DNA of 64,000 nucleotides, taken from Sclerodactyla briareus. Its lineage: Eukaryota > Echinodermata > Holothuroidea > Dendrochirotida > Sclerodactylidae. This document shows positions 14,281 to 25,195 of the stretch, in pieces (the stretch's first letter is position 1; the number at the start of each line of letters is the position of its first letter). The position numbers and the translations under genes were made by a program. The stretch spans positions 124,001-188,000 of the forward strand of contig JAODTK010004721.1 in assembly GCA_026419785.1 (NCBI GenBank), read 5' to 3'. The notes beneath the pieces were generated by a model. It was not told the origin of the DNA, did no database searches, and worked only from the letters and a program-made list of their open reading frames with translations.

Positions 14281-15780
14281 ACAAACGAAGAAACTTAGGA
14301 ATCCGTCAAATTGGCAAATAAAGAAGATATCCTCTAACATAATGCCAAAACTTGGTTGGAGTTTCTTAATTATACAAATAAGACCAATATAGTAATTTCC
14401 TCCCAGGCAGACATGTGGGCCGTTTCCCGTCATTTAGTGAAAGAAATAATGTCCGATTGCGCAATCACGTTGGCGTCGCCCGCCCACTTAGCCCCGGGCC
14501 CATGATTCGCTTGACGACTATCAGTACCGAATCGCACATGCTTTTTGGTTGGACAAATCACCGATTGGTTAAATGGTCATCTCTGCACATTTATTGAATT
14601 AACTGATACAGGAAACAAAGTCAAACGCCTGTTTCAACATGCTATGGAGGGGGTTTGCCATTGCCAGGCTTCCCCGACGGTAGTTGAAGGTTGCCAGTGT
14701 AAAGATTCCTTGGCGAATCTCAGCAAGTTTGTTTCTATCGCCTTCAGTTGTGCTTTGTTAATTTTGTGTAATGTGCGTGAATGCATTGTTAAGTCAGTAG
14801 TAACGGCCTTTCCGGTGTGTCTGTGAGGCTGATTGGTTTAAATTCCTTCGCCTCGCTTCGCGCCAACTGAAGACATTCTGCTGTTTACGGGCGAATCAAC
14901 CAGAAACCACATACTAGCCACCCCGAAAATATACCTCCTACTGACTACGGTTACACACCGCGTCTATAACGTCTGTAGCACACACGAGAATCTAGCATAG
15001 GCCTACCGTATGCATAGGGGCCTACACATGACGATTTTCAATCATATTGTTATTCTTAAAAAAAGAATCATTACCATGGGCCGCGATCACGGAGGGGGGG
15101 GGCGGGGAGCCTTTCCCCCAATATTTTTGTGGGGGGGCATATATCAAATATCCCCCCAATATTTTGCGGGACTGGGGCGAAAAAATCTATAATCAATTGT
15201 ACATACGGGGCCCAACCAAAAATTTCTAACTCATATTTCTTATTAGATTGTTTGAAATTTTTTGTTTAGAAGGCCGAAATGCCAACAAAAAAAATCCCAC
15301 TACAATCATGCCGCAATCCAACTACTGCCATTTTCTTAACGCTGCACTCAGTTTAGTCTACTTCTATCCTATTGTTCAGATTGGCTTTGCCAGCCTGACG
15401 TGCTGTTTTTAATAGAAGGTGAAAGCTATATGTAACGAAAAACAACAGGGCAGTGGATCGTGTTGCACTTATTAGAGTTTTACGTGATTGACGTATGAAC
15501 TATACGTCGCGGAGTCGGGTGGAACGAACAATTCTGAGATATGAACATTTTTGACGAAAAATTTGAGCGCAACTAGTCGAAAAATGTACCAAATTATCTG
15601 CTCACTGCTTAATTCCTTTCAAATCAAATGCCCGAAAAAAAATGCAACACATTTTCCATGACAGTGATCGTTCAAGGCAAATTTTCAATCTGGGGCAGCC
15701 TCCAACCCAATGGGAAGGGTCCTCGATGAATATCTCTAAGACATGGCTGCGGTAGAAATGGAGACCACGATGAAGAATGT

Positions 15781-16755
15781 ACGGATTACATCTATCAGTT
15801 TTTTTCGAAAGTTTACTGTCCAATTTCAGTGATTGCATATACGCCATAAGTCGCGGAAAGTGCCGCTCCCTGCAATCTGGGGGGGGGGGGGGGGGGGGGG
15901 GGGGTGGTCTAAGACTAGTTTTCTTGTTACGGTACCGTCAACTGATGGTGACGCGAATTGTAATGAATAAACGTAGATCAGTTCCTTCAAGAGTTTGTCT
16001 TGTGAGCGTATACATTTCATAAATGTATTGTCAATTTTTTGGGATGCCTGCTTACTTGGCCGTACGTCATGCATGTGAGTAACCCGTTTCCTCCGGTAAT
16101 GCTGGGGGAATTCGTAAGGCTCAATCAAAATTTCCTTGTACTAACGAAACCACTAATGCGGCCCCAAATGTAAGGAATAAACATCACTCAGTTCTTCAAG
16201 AACGTTTCTCTTGAAAACAAATTTCTCTGAAAAATTATCGCAATTTTACAGACTTGCCATCACTGCCATACAGCGCTGTGAATTGCCGTTTCCTGCAATC
16301 TGCGGGGGGCGTAAAGACGAAAACCCTACGCGTCCACGGTCGCTGATTGGTGGTGGGCTGGCCCAAAGTTGTAAGGAATACACGTACACATCGTATCACA
16401 TCCTTCCAAGAAACGTTTCTTCGAAAATATTGAATTCTGAAATTATTTGCCAATTTTAGGGTACGGTGGCTTACTGCGCATGAACGTCCGGGAAATTCCG
16501 TTTCCTTCATCTGGGGGGTCCTGTAAAACAAAAAAATTCTTTTACCTAGGCGCATCAACACCGACGGTGGCCCGGATTGTAGCGGAATAAACAGTGCTCA
16601 GTTCCTTCAAGAATTTTCGTGAAATAAAAAAATGGGAATTGTCTTGACGATTGTTAGGGATGTTGCTTACTGCCGCATGACCCAAAGGCCGTTGCCTGCA
16701 ATCTGATGGGGTCTGGTAAACTAAAAATTCCCTTCAACGCTACGCGCCAACCCAT
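15781..16755 (+). repeat. Nested tandem array of ~190 bp subunits (copy 3)
   Basis: Subunit starts fall near 15979, 16190, 16400 and 16598 (spacing about 198-211 bp). The order of landmarks matches the two other arrays. The longer spacing comes from extra single-base insertions throughout. Confidence 0.8.
15879..15904 (+). repeat. G26 homopolymer
   Basis: Twenty-six consecutive G residues in the first subunit of copy 3. The equivalent site is a shorter G run in copy 1 (about 3206-3222) and copy 2 (12661-12675). Confidence 0.9.
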
Positions 16756-17488
16756 GGTGGCGCCCCGCTTCGATGGTGCTACCCTCATCCCCCCCCCCCC
16801 CAATAATCAACATAAAAACAGATCGCCACCCCTGATATTTGCGCAACTGAATCGACGTGCAGTATGATTATCAATGATAATATAAATCAGGACATTTTCC
16901 ACTCTGTCGGCAACGTCATTGATCTAGTAATAAACAATTTTGCATCTTCGAAAAAACAGCCAGAAATTTCAAAAGGGAACGATGGACACTCCCTCCCTTA
17001 TACCCTCACTGACGGCTGTCCATAATGGGGCCCCTGAGTGAACCTTTCCCCTGACACCAGAAACCTGGCTACTACTGCCCACTGTTCACTGTTATTTTGC
17101 TTTGTACTCATGGGGTCGCCCGGCCTCGTTGCTGCTAATGGATTAAAAATGTCAGGTACCTTACCGCGGGTTACACTCAGGTTGTACTGTCTAATCGGCA
17201 CGACAGCGATTCGCCTATGAAATAACTAAAAAAAAGTTTAAAAAAAATGCAAAAGAAAAAATCTGAAAAATAAATTACGAAAATTTAGGTTTTTTGTGTA
17301 AGGGTGGATGTGTCTTTTGTCAGGAGACTCAGCAACCCCCAGAATAACAAAATCGTTCGCAGGGGCCCTGTTTGGGAACATGCAATATGATCTCATGAAG
17401 ATCTCCCAAATGCCTCTTCTATACCCATTCACCACATTCCCCACTATTTTATCTGCAACATGTAATTTTCCCATATCGATGCAAAAAG

Positions 17489-17560
17489 TTTGATCTATCT
17501 ATTACTACGCTATCTATCTATCTACTATCTATCTATCGTCTATCTACATCCATCTACAAC
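17489..17560 (+). repeat. TATC microsatellite at the end of copy 3
   Basis: Imperfect CTAT tetranucleotide tract, in the same context as 14215-14280. Confidence 0.85.
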
Positions 17561-17582
17561 AAAGAAACTTGATCACAAAATT

Positions 17583-18416
17583 GGCACTTCAAAAAGACTA
17601 CTACTCCGCCAAGGTTCTCAACATCAGATGGACCAATAACAATGATACCAAGGGTCGATGTGACCACCAAATCCCTTGGTCATCCATCGTAGGCACCTAG
17701 TAGATTGAGATTTTTCCGTCCACGTTACAAGACTCCGAGAGGAACTCCATCAAAAGACTTACCGCTAATTCGTTGGTAGACCCGTGAACTATACCTTTCT
17801 CGGAAAATCAAGTCGCGATTCACGGACACCACATAACATTTTTGAGAAAATAAACCTTGCACAAGATTTGTGGAACGTGCGGAGGTTAAAAACCACTAAG
17901 CATGTTCGGATAGACAGACTAACCTAACTACTGCTACTAGTAGTAGTAATGATGATGATGTTTTACTAGCGTGACATAAGTAATCCAATGACAGTTTTTG
18001 CATCCATTGGACAGACAGGTGAGCGGAGCTCGGAACCTCTGGAAGAATCAACAGCAGCGGTTACACAACACTTGAGCGTGTGCTGTCACAGGTTTCTCTC
18101 TCGTAGTACTAGGATTGATATGACAATGCTCATTCTTTTACATGATCATCGAAATATAACGAGTCGCGGCCCTCAGCCTGTCGAATGATCTAATTCGATT
18201 GCCCAGCCTTGCCAACTGCGTGTAACAACAAGGAGAGTATAAACAAAAAGTTGTTCAGAAAAAAGTTTATCTTTATTAGCAACGGAGCATGACGCTAGAT
18301 GTTATGGAAAGACTGTCATCCCTTTTGCCAGTTGCTTTTTGACGATACTGCTTCCTTCGGCATTCGAATCAATTTAATTTTAAAAGTGTGAGTAAATCGA
18401 CTTGTCTTAATAATAG
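17583..18416. other. No gene recognised; short TAG/ATG triplet run
   Basis: Unique-looking sequence. A short CTACTAGTAGTAG / ATGATGATG triplet run lies near 17930-17960. No domain or splice-bounded exon was recognised. Confidence 0.4.
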
Positions 18417-18532
18417 GATCATACCGGACACCCGGATTGGCCTGACTGCGCAGCGGAAAGTGTATACGAGTGATCCTGATGGGAAAAGCGTGGACTACCT
18501 AAACTGGACCGACGCCAACAGGAACCACCAGG
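18417..18532 (+). CDS. Orphan C-type lectin-like domain exon
   Basis: This short exon-like segment is open in one frame. It is preceded by an AG acceptor (aataatag) and followed by a GTAATA donor. The translation contains RIGLTAQRKVY, then DGKSVDYLNWTDANRNHQGN. This follows the C-type lectin pattern: a WIGL-like strand (here RIGL), a D-G turn, Y-x-NW, then the N-H-x-G-N that precedes the conserved E-D-C. It would be the central part of the fold. Calculated phases are 2 at the start and 1 at the end. The first-cysteine half and the closing EDC...C half were not found nearby, so introns are long or the exon is a remnant. C-type lectin domains bind carbohydrate or other ligands, usually outside the cell; the ligand here cannot be predicted. 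Confidence 0.6.
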
Positions 18533-19158
18533 GTAATACATGATTTTGGTAGAACTGGGGGCATACTGGTGAAGGTGTTTTTCTCGCTCTCTCAAACTTG
18601 GCCTAATTGAATCCTTGAAACGCCAGCTTTCCTATTTGTAGTACCACCAACCCACTATCTGACGCAGATTATGAATACATGCTCCTATTAATGGCACCCA
18701 GACCGTACATATTTTCAAGAGCAATTTATCCAAATCGTTAAACATTTCAATCGTCTCATTGATGTTTTATAGGATAGAAAAAAAAAAAACGGCAGCCGAG
18801 TTTATTCGTTGAGTCGTCGAGCCGAGCAATTTGGTTTCCAGGTAATCAAAGGGCGGCAGCCACGGGTGTCGAAGAGGTCAATAATATCACCTTTGTAAAC
18901 TTCAGCGTGTGTTTGCGCCATACGTGAAGAGTGGCTTAGGACATGATTCAATAAGATGCGTATGCGGGTCGGTACGCATGTGAAAATCCAATTACGTGAA
19001 CTGAGCAGGAGCTAGCTTTACCGTCCCTTTCGCATTTCCTCCCCTTCCCGTGATTTTATTTGAGAAATTCCTTTGATATTTCACAGTAAGCATACCCCGA
19101 TCGAACATAAGTACAAATAAAAGTATGCAGTTTGCAGGGAGTGGAGTGAAGTATATAG

Positions 19159-19209
<51 letters not shown>

Positions 19210-20432
19210 TTTTTCGTTCTCACAAAAAATCACATGGAACAGCATATTATTAGACTTGCGTATTAACTAACGGGCAAAAATGACAAGAACTGTACAGACC
19301 TCGCCATCTCTACGAGTATATAATAACATCCTCTACACATATACAACAGAAAATTGTTGTATGCTATATACATGGCAAAAGAAAAACGTTGAGAAAAGAG
19401 TAGAGAACTGTGAAGGAATGTTCGTGCATCCCCTCGATTGCGCTTTGGTACATAGGTTCCCAAAGGTGGGAGAAGTTCAGCGAACGCAAGTTGTATTTAG
19501 TTGTATTTTGTATGGTTTTTTCCTTCCTTTGGTGCAACTGACACGTACCCGGAGAATAATCAATGTAAATCTTGATATATAAAAGAGTTCCCATAGTAAT
19601 AACAAAAATGTACAACACTAGGACCAATTATATGTTTGCATGAAAAAAGGTTTTTGGAATTACTTCGTTCAGTGAAAATTATGAAACTTTAGAACCAAGG
19701 TACCGTCACTGCAAACGCTGCTGTCCTTAATATACAATGGTCCGCTAATCGTCATAGCATTCAATATCAAGATGTTTTCTTTTCTGATAATTGCATGCAA
19801 CCTACTTACTGAAACCTTCAAGGGCATTCAACACGCTCCCAAAAGATTTTTTAAGACTCCAGGTGAGTAAGTAACATTGGTATATCGATCTAATGCATCT
19901 AAATACAGGTCGATGGTTGTTATCAATAGTAATAAGAAGCACATTCGTCCAGGGCAATATTAATTGACAATAGTGGTACAGCCACAAGATTTTTTTTTTT
20001 TATAACAAAACGAACGACATTGCTCATAAGTCACTGTTTTGCTTCTCGTTTGGAATATAGCACCTCGGTTTGCGATCCATGAAAAAATGTAAACATTGAG
20101 AAGCTGGAAATTGTTCAGCAAGGAGCTGCCGCATTTGTTTACAAGGATCATCGCCTGTCAACGAGCGTCACAAGGGCTCCTGCAAACTATTGTTGGCTAT
20201 TTTGCAGATGAGGAAAGGAGGGCGCATTTCGCGACTTAAGCTGTTACATAATTCTAATACCAACCAACTTTCGTACAGATCATCAAACAGAGAATGGAAT
20301 CAAATAAAGACAGTCATGTTGCTGTTGGGTACAATGGTAATGGAGTATCATTAGGAGGAAAACATATATTTGCTACAATGAGTTGATACATTTACCACTG
20401 TGTTATAAAAGAGGAGATCAGAATAATATATC
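18533..20432. other. Non-coding stretch with long T run
   Basis: No gene recognised. Contains A runs at 18779-18790 and the T48 tract at 19161-19208. The closing half of the lectin domain was looked for here and not found. Confidence 0.4.
19161..19208 (+). repeat. T48 homopolymer
   Basis: Forty-eight consecutive T, then G and another short T run. This could be the A tail of a retroposed element on the minus strand, but no element body was recognised next to it. Confidence 0.9.
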
Positions 20433-20690
20433 ACACTTTTTTTAATAGTTTTCTCTTGTCTAAAACATAGCTGTTGTCAAATACGGTGCGGGCCACTGTC
20501 ATCGTGGTGGCCGGATTCTCATTAAGAATCTTAAATTCAATGTATTCACCGAGGCGATTTGTGGTTGCGATTTCTATTATCTCGTCGGTAAACCTGAGTC
20601 CACTCGTCCTTATCCTCTAACAGATTCAAGAAACAATCAAGAAAGACAGTAGTAGTCAGCAACCCTTTTTCGTGGATAGAGAACAATACA
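20433..20690 (-). CDS. Unidentified terminal exon, one apparent frameshift
   Basis: Reading the minus strand downward from about 20690, one frame gives TVFLDCFLNLLEDKDEWTQ. After a one-base slip near 20595 a second frame gives FTDEIIEIATTNRLGEYIEF, continues through ILNENPATTMTVARTVFDNS and ends LLKKV with a TGA stop at about 20433. The absence of stops, the charged and polar composition and the clean end suggest real coding sequence. I do not recognise the family. It could be the last exon of an unseen minus-strand gene; no upstream exon was identified. Confidence 0.35.
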
Positions 20691-21422
20691 GCTTAACCTG
20701 ATGAAAAATCTACCATGTCTAATCTCAAATGAAATAATTCGACTGCCTAAGAGGCTCGCATGCTTTTACACAATGTGAGTTTTTTTTAGAGATCTCAATC
20801 ACCGAGTCCGTGATCCTGTTTCACTGACTCACTCATTCATGGGAACACATGAAGGGCATCTTTCCGCAGCTAAACGCCGCTCCCAATCGCCTGGCCTCTT
20901 TCGAACAAGCAACACGCCTGGCGTGGACCCACCCCCAACTCCCAGAAGGTTATCGCAAAGCGCGCCCATGAAGAGCGCGGGTATTTCATGGCGAGGGTCC
21001 CTAGCGGGTTCGCGGCGACAGGACACGGTGGGCAAGATCGTCTTGGAGAAGGTCACAGACCAGGGAACTGACTCTCACCATTCCCGACTCTCATGACTTT
21101 ATAGACATACAGTCCTGCCAGTAGTAACTAAGGATGCGGCGAAGTCTCACAGTGAGCTTCCATTCTCCATGCTTGCATAATGCAGATGACCCTATTCCAG
21201 AACCAGAAATGCATTGCTAATCCGCTAATTTACATTTCTCGTACAACCTCTACTGCCTACAAACTGGTTTTCGATCGATTAATTCCAACCTTTCAACGCA
21301 AGAAGGTATGCCGTAGGACCAAATATCCTTCTTCTTTCGGCAAAGAATGAAACCATATGATTGACTGCATAGATAAAATACGGCCACTATACGAAACTGT
21401 AAATGCAGTGGCCAGATTTGAC
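20691..21422. other. No gene recognised
   Basis: Both strands are open for 75-85 codons around 20830-21096, in a locally GC-richer patch. Neither translation shows a known domain, and overlapping open frames on both strands are expected from composition. Confidence 0.35.
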
Positions 21423-22104
21423 CTATAGGGTGATGCGCTTGAGAATGCCCTATGTTTTTGTTCATTAATGCTGCACTCTATTGGCCCTTGAGCAAAGTGG
21501 GTGAAATAACAGTTCAGTGCTGTAAACAAGATGTCAACCTCCATGTAGAGCGTGTTTTCCAGCAAATTGAGCAATATTTGTGGATTTACAGACTTTTTTC
21601 ATGACGCTTGGGACATAACTTCCGGGTAAGGTTCGGATTTAAAGGGACATGGATCACATGCTACTAATATGGCGAGAAAAACAGGTAAAAAAAATGCATC
21701 AGAAAGAGAACGGAAGAGAGTAATTGAGCTTAGGATGCAAGGGTACAGTATTAACGATGTGGCTAAAATGCTAATCGTAGCAGGAGGTTGTGGTTGACAC
21801 ATGGGCCAAACCACAGTGGCCTTCTCTCAAAGACGTAAGCGGAAGCGGAAGCGCAAGACCCGGAAGTTGACCATAACTGCCAAGGTGTTTATCACCAAAT
21901 TTGTCAGGATAAATGGTGCAGAGGGTACAGGAAGGCTGCAAAAGCTCTCAATCCAGTGGAATTTTTGCTGTTGCTGAACATTTGTGTCGGTGAATTAACA
22001 TGACTTGATATTTTCACTGAATTGTGTTTCATTTTATGATGTTTATATGGAAGAAATGGCTTTCACAATACAGGTAGAGCATACTTATGTGCATCACCCT
22101 ATAG
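21423..22104 (+). mobile_element. Tc1/mariner-like element, internally deleted, with terminal inverted repeats
   Basis: The ends are perfect 14 bp inverted repeats: CTATAGGGTGATGC at 21423-21436 and GCATCACCCTATAG at 22091-22104. Beyond them the arms stay partly similar for another ~15 bp. Both ends carry TATA, compatible with the TA target-site preference of Tc1/mariner elements. The 682 bp length is about half of a full Tc1 element. A short transposase remnant lies inside (21669-21798), so the copy is non-autonomous. Confidence 0.75.
21669..21798 (+). pseudogene. Tc1-like transposase N-terminal fragment
   Basis: An ATG starts a 42-codon frame: MARKTGKKNASERERKRVIE, then LRMQGYSINDVAKML, then a stop. 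The second part is a helix-turn-helix of the kind that begins Tc1-family transposases and binds the inverted repeats. Downstream to about 21970 another frame has a run of alternating R and K followed by RKLTITAKVFITK, resembling the second helix-turn-helix. No DDE catalytic domain is present and the element is too short to hold one, so it cannot transpose by itself. Confidence 0.65.
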
Positions 22105-24669
22105 AAAATTTGAAGTGAAAACATTGCAGCAAGCAAGAAACGTTATATATGCTGTCGGATCGCAGGTTGCTAAGTGCATCGTACGATCTTCCTCACGTTG
22201 TTTTCTGTTCATAAAAATGTTCTCTTAGACATCCCTCCATCCGATGCTGTATGTAAACAAAGCAGGTAGCCTACAAGTAGCTTGATTCCTGGCCGTTTGC
22301 CACCTCGTCTTTCTGCAATGCAATAAAGAATAATCAGAGTTCCCTAACGTTTTACTAACGTTTAACTTTCAATAATGCTTCAATAACAAGGAGGCTGTCG
22401 GGAAACTATAACCTACCGAGTGTCACAGACGCTACAGCCCACCGGAGGAATTCGAGATATTTCTATGTGAAATGTTGACCAAAAAATTTCAACCATCAGT
22501 ATCAGGCCACTATGAATGTTGAAATGTTTGTTCTTTTTAGTGTGTCTGTTTTGTGTCTAAATAGTTTCTGTGACGATAAAAAAGATTTTTTTTTTTTTTG
22601 ATCTAGGGGCAAACGTAGTTAAAACGACCCTGCCTCCGCAATTGACTCTAATCCGTTTTCAATCAGTGTAGTCAGTTGTCAATAATCCAGTTATTCTTCC
22701 TCGCAGCTTCAACAAGGGGTGGGGGTGAATTGACCCTACCGTTTGGTTAGGTTCCCCGCTTTGATTGCTAGACTGTGCGATAACATTAGTAGCAGTCCCT
22801 ACTTCCAACAAGTGTGTTGAATTGGAACTGACAACCTCAGAAACAATAGCATGTATGTATGAGTTATATCATATATTTTTCACAATATTTACCTCCACCG
22901 CTCGCGGATATGCTCTACCTGCAAGAGAAAAATCGAACAGTACCGTATTATAAAAGACTCCTTTCTATCCTAATCACAATAGAAACCGTCGTTTCCTTCA
23001 AATGTGGATAATGGTCGAATTGGCTGTCTGACAATTCTTTCCGTCCAACTGATTCGTCAAAATTGCAGCATTCGTCGATCACTGATGTTATCATGGTAGG
23101 CACCATTAACAGCATAGTAGAAAGTAAAAGATGAGCTAGAAGTTGAAACGTGAACAGACGATATCCGATCCAAGAATGTATAACTGGAGCTGCGGTTATC
23201 TAGAACTTTATACACAATGGTGTGAATATGACGCCGTTCTTGTTAACATTTCATATGCATTATGCTGTTGGAATTACCGATCGGATGAAACGAAACAGAG
23301 GAAAATGTAATAAAATGACGACGACTCACAAGCTTCTGGTAGAGATCATCATCCATGCATTCTTTTTCACTCAGCTGAAAAAGAGGCAAAAACGTAACGA
23401 AATAATATCGCATCGAGCATCAATGTACTTGGCTTATAAGACGGGAGAGGATGCAGAACTGATTATAATGGTCGACATTTCCTCCGAGTGCCTTATTTGT
23501 TTCATTGACACCTAAAAAGTGAATTATTCGTTATTAGATGCTTGTCACATGGGAACGAATAGCTCAGTTGATCTTCGAAAAGCAGCAGTTCTGTCTGCAG
23601 TTCGAACGTATAGTCTATATGGGTCTATATTACGATGATTCAAACTTAAATAACCTCATTACCAGTCCTTTCTGTTCGCTCCGACCTGTTCCCATCCACC
23701 TGCAAGTTTGAAGGTTCAGGCGATAATCGATCCAATCAACTAAAGAAAGATAGAAAATTTAATGTCAATGGCAATCATCAGATTGATTTAGCACGTAGTA
23801 TGAACTGAACCTGACTTGTACACAACTACGCAGAGAGCAACACAGTGTTTTTAAACACGCTAAAACGAAACCCTATGTTTTTTCACTATACTGTGTATCC
23901 GATTGATATTATGTTTGTGTTGTTTGGGAAGGGTCGATGACCTTTTTATGTCTTATCTGAACGCTGAACAAGTACATAGTATGAAGGAAATGTATGCGTA
24001 CAAAACAGGGCACGCTATAGGATTTGTTGCGGTATTCTCGTTTTAGGTAAGTTTCACCCTGGTAGGATCATTAACTCCTTCATTAACTTTCAGATGTTTG
24101 ATTGTTCTTCCCGAAATCCTCGACCTCTGTCCATCAAGAATTAGCACAACTACTAGGTTGATAGTGTACCCCTTACCTTCGGTGCACCCTAGCATGCTTC
24201 TGACCCCAACTTTTAGCACGTGGTTTGCACCATCCTGGTAAGGTTTATCTAGAAATGTTTTAGAAACTAAGGAGGTGGATACAGCATGGCCTCCTCCGAA
24301 TTCCTATATTCGCCGAATTGTTTAACTTTGACCCGAATGCGCTTTTTAGGACTACCTACCTCACATTGTCGATGTCGTAGCCACGAGGGGGCTTTAGGAG
24401 GTCAGTCTCACATTACCTTACCAAATGTTGTCCTTCCTTAACCTAATTTCCCATCCCCAAATGTCAGTGGGCCATAGTCTGCTTTCCCCCTCGCCTCGTA
24501 CAACTGTGGCCTATCCATAAAATAAAAAAAATGTTCAGTATGGAGATATCACTGCCACTAACAGGGAGCTGGACAGACCGTTTTCGTTGACTGAGAGACA
24601 TTATTCTCCACAATTTCCTTGCTCGCTACGCGCCAACTGCTGATGCGATATCATTTCGAAAGGGTCCTA
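22105..24669. other. No gene recognised
   Basis: AT-rich sequence. A plus frame at 23222-23515 (97 codons) is open but matches nothing I know. T-rich tract near 22588. No splice-bounded exon or repeat array was identified. Confidence 0.35.
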
Positions 24670-25195
24670 CTAACCCGGGTGGATATATCCAGGGTTACGA
24701 CCGCGTCTGGCCCACCGTAGTATATGCGTTATTGTGTTTTGCTGGTATAAACGGGTATAAGTGAACAGCTTTGCCAGATTGCCACTATCACTATGCGTCA
24801 TATTCAACCAACCAATTGATATGGGCCTACCTTTGATTCTCCGTGAAGAGCAAACAGAAGAAAGTGAACTTTCGAGCTGAATTGTTTGAGGTGCGATACA
24901 GCCAATGAACCTGGGAAAATGTACAGATATAATACCAAATTCATTAGAAAGATTGAACAAGGTGTTAACATCTACAGTCACATAGATCACAATATGTTCG
25001 TTGTTGGCTAAGAATACCGCGGAGTAATCTGTGATAACTAAACATTGGATCGCAATCGTCAGTTGTTCTTCTGAAATATTATATATATAAAAAAAAAAAA
25101 GATGGAGAACGACAAAAGGTTCGAGCCTGTCGTGAATTTTCGAAATTTCTTCAATTGAGTCAACAGAACAGTTTAAAGCATGTAACAATAAGTAA
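24670..25195 (-). CDS. Terminal leucine-rich-like exon of the NLR gene
   Basis: After tttag the frame continues the LRR exon without a phase break: YLLLHALNCSVDSIEEIS, then DRLEPFVVLHLFFFYIYN, then ISEEQLTIAIQCL, which resembles an LRR helix segment. The frame stays open for about 175 codons to a TAG at 24670, the longest uninterrupted coding stretch in the window. The later part (VDVNTLFNLSNEFGIISVHF, then ISIGWLNMTHSDSGN) is not obviously leucine-rich and I cannot name it. LRR regions of NLRs sense ligand and hold the NACHT module inactive. Confidence 0.55.

Larger units (their letters stand above)
9439..14297 (+). repeat. Long complex repeat, copy 2 (full visible length)
   Basis: Starts with the same string as position 1 and follows copy 1 in order over about 4.6 kb. 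It then continues about 200 bp further, through a TATC microsatellite at 14215-14280, to the junction with copy 3. Equivalent positions include the G runs near 10218, 11915 and 12661 and the ~190 bp subunits at 12570-13490. The first ~1.69 kb (9439-11131) is shared only with copy 1. The rest (from 11132) is the part repeated again in copy 3. Confidence 0.85.
14298..17582 (+). repeat. Long complex repeat, copy 3 (head-to-tail with copy 2)
   Basis: Begins at the point equivalent to 1654 in copy 1 and 11132 in copy 2, immediately after the copy 2 microsatellite. It then follows copy 2 to its own TATC microsatellite and the shared 'aaagaaactt' string near 17566. The 11132-14298 and 14298-17582 segments are therefore two tandem units of about 3.2-3.3 kb. 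The first bases after the end (to about 17600) weakly resemble the start of a further unit, suggesting a longer array that was cut short. Confidence 0.85.
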
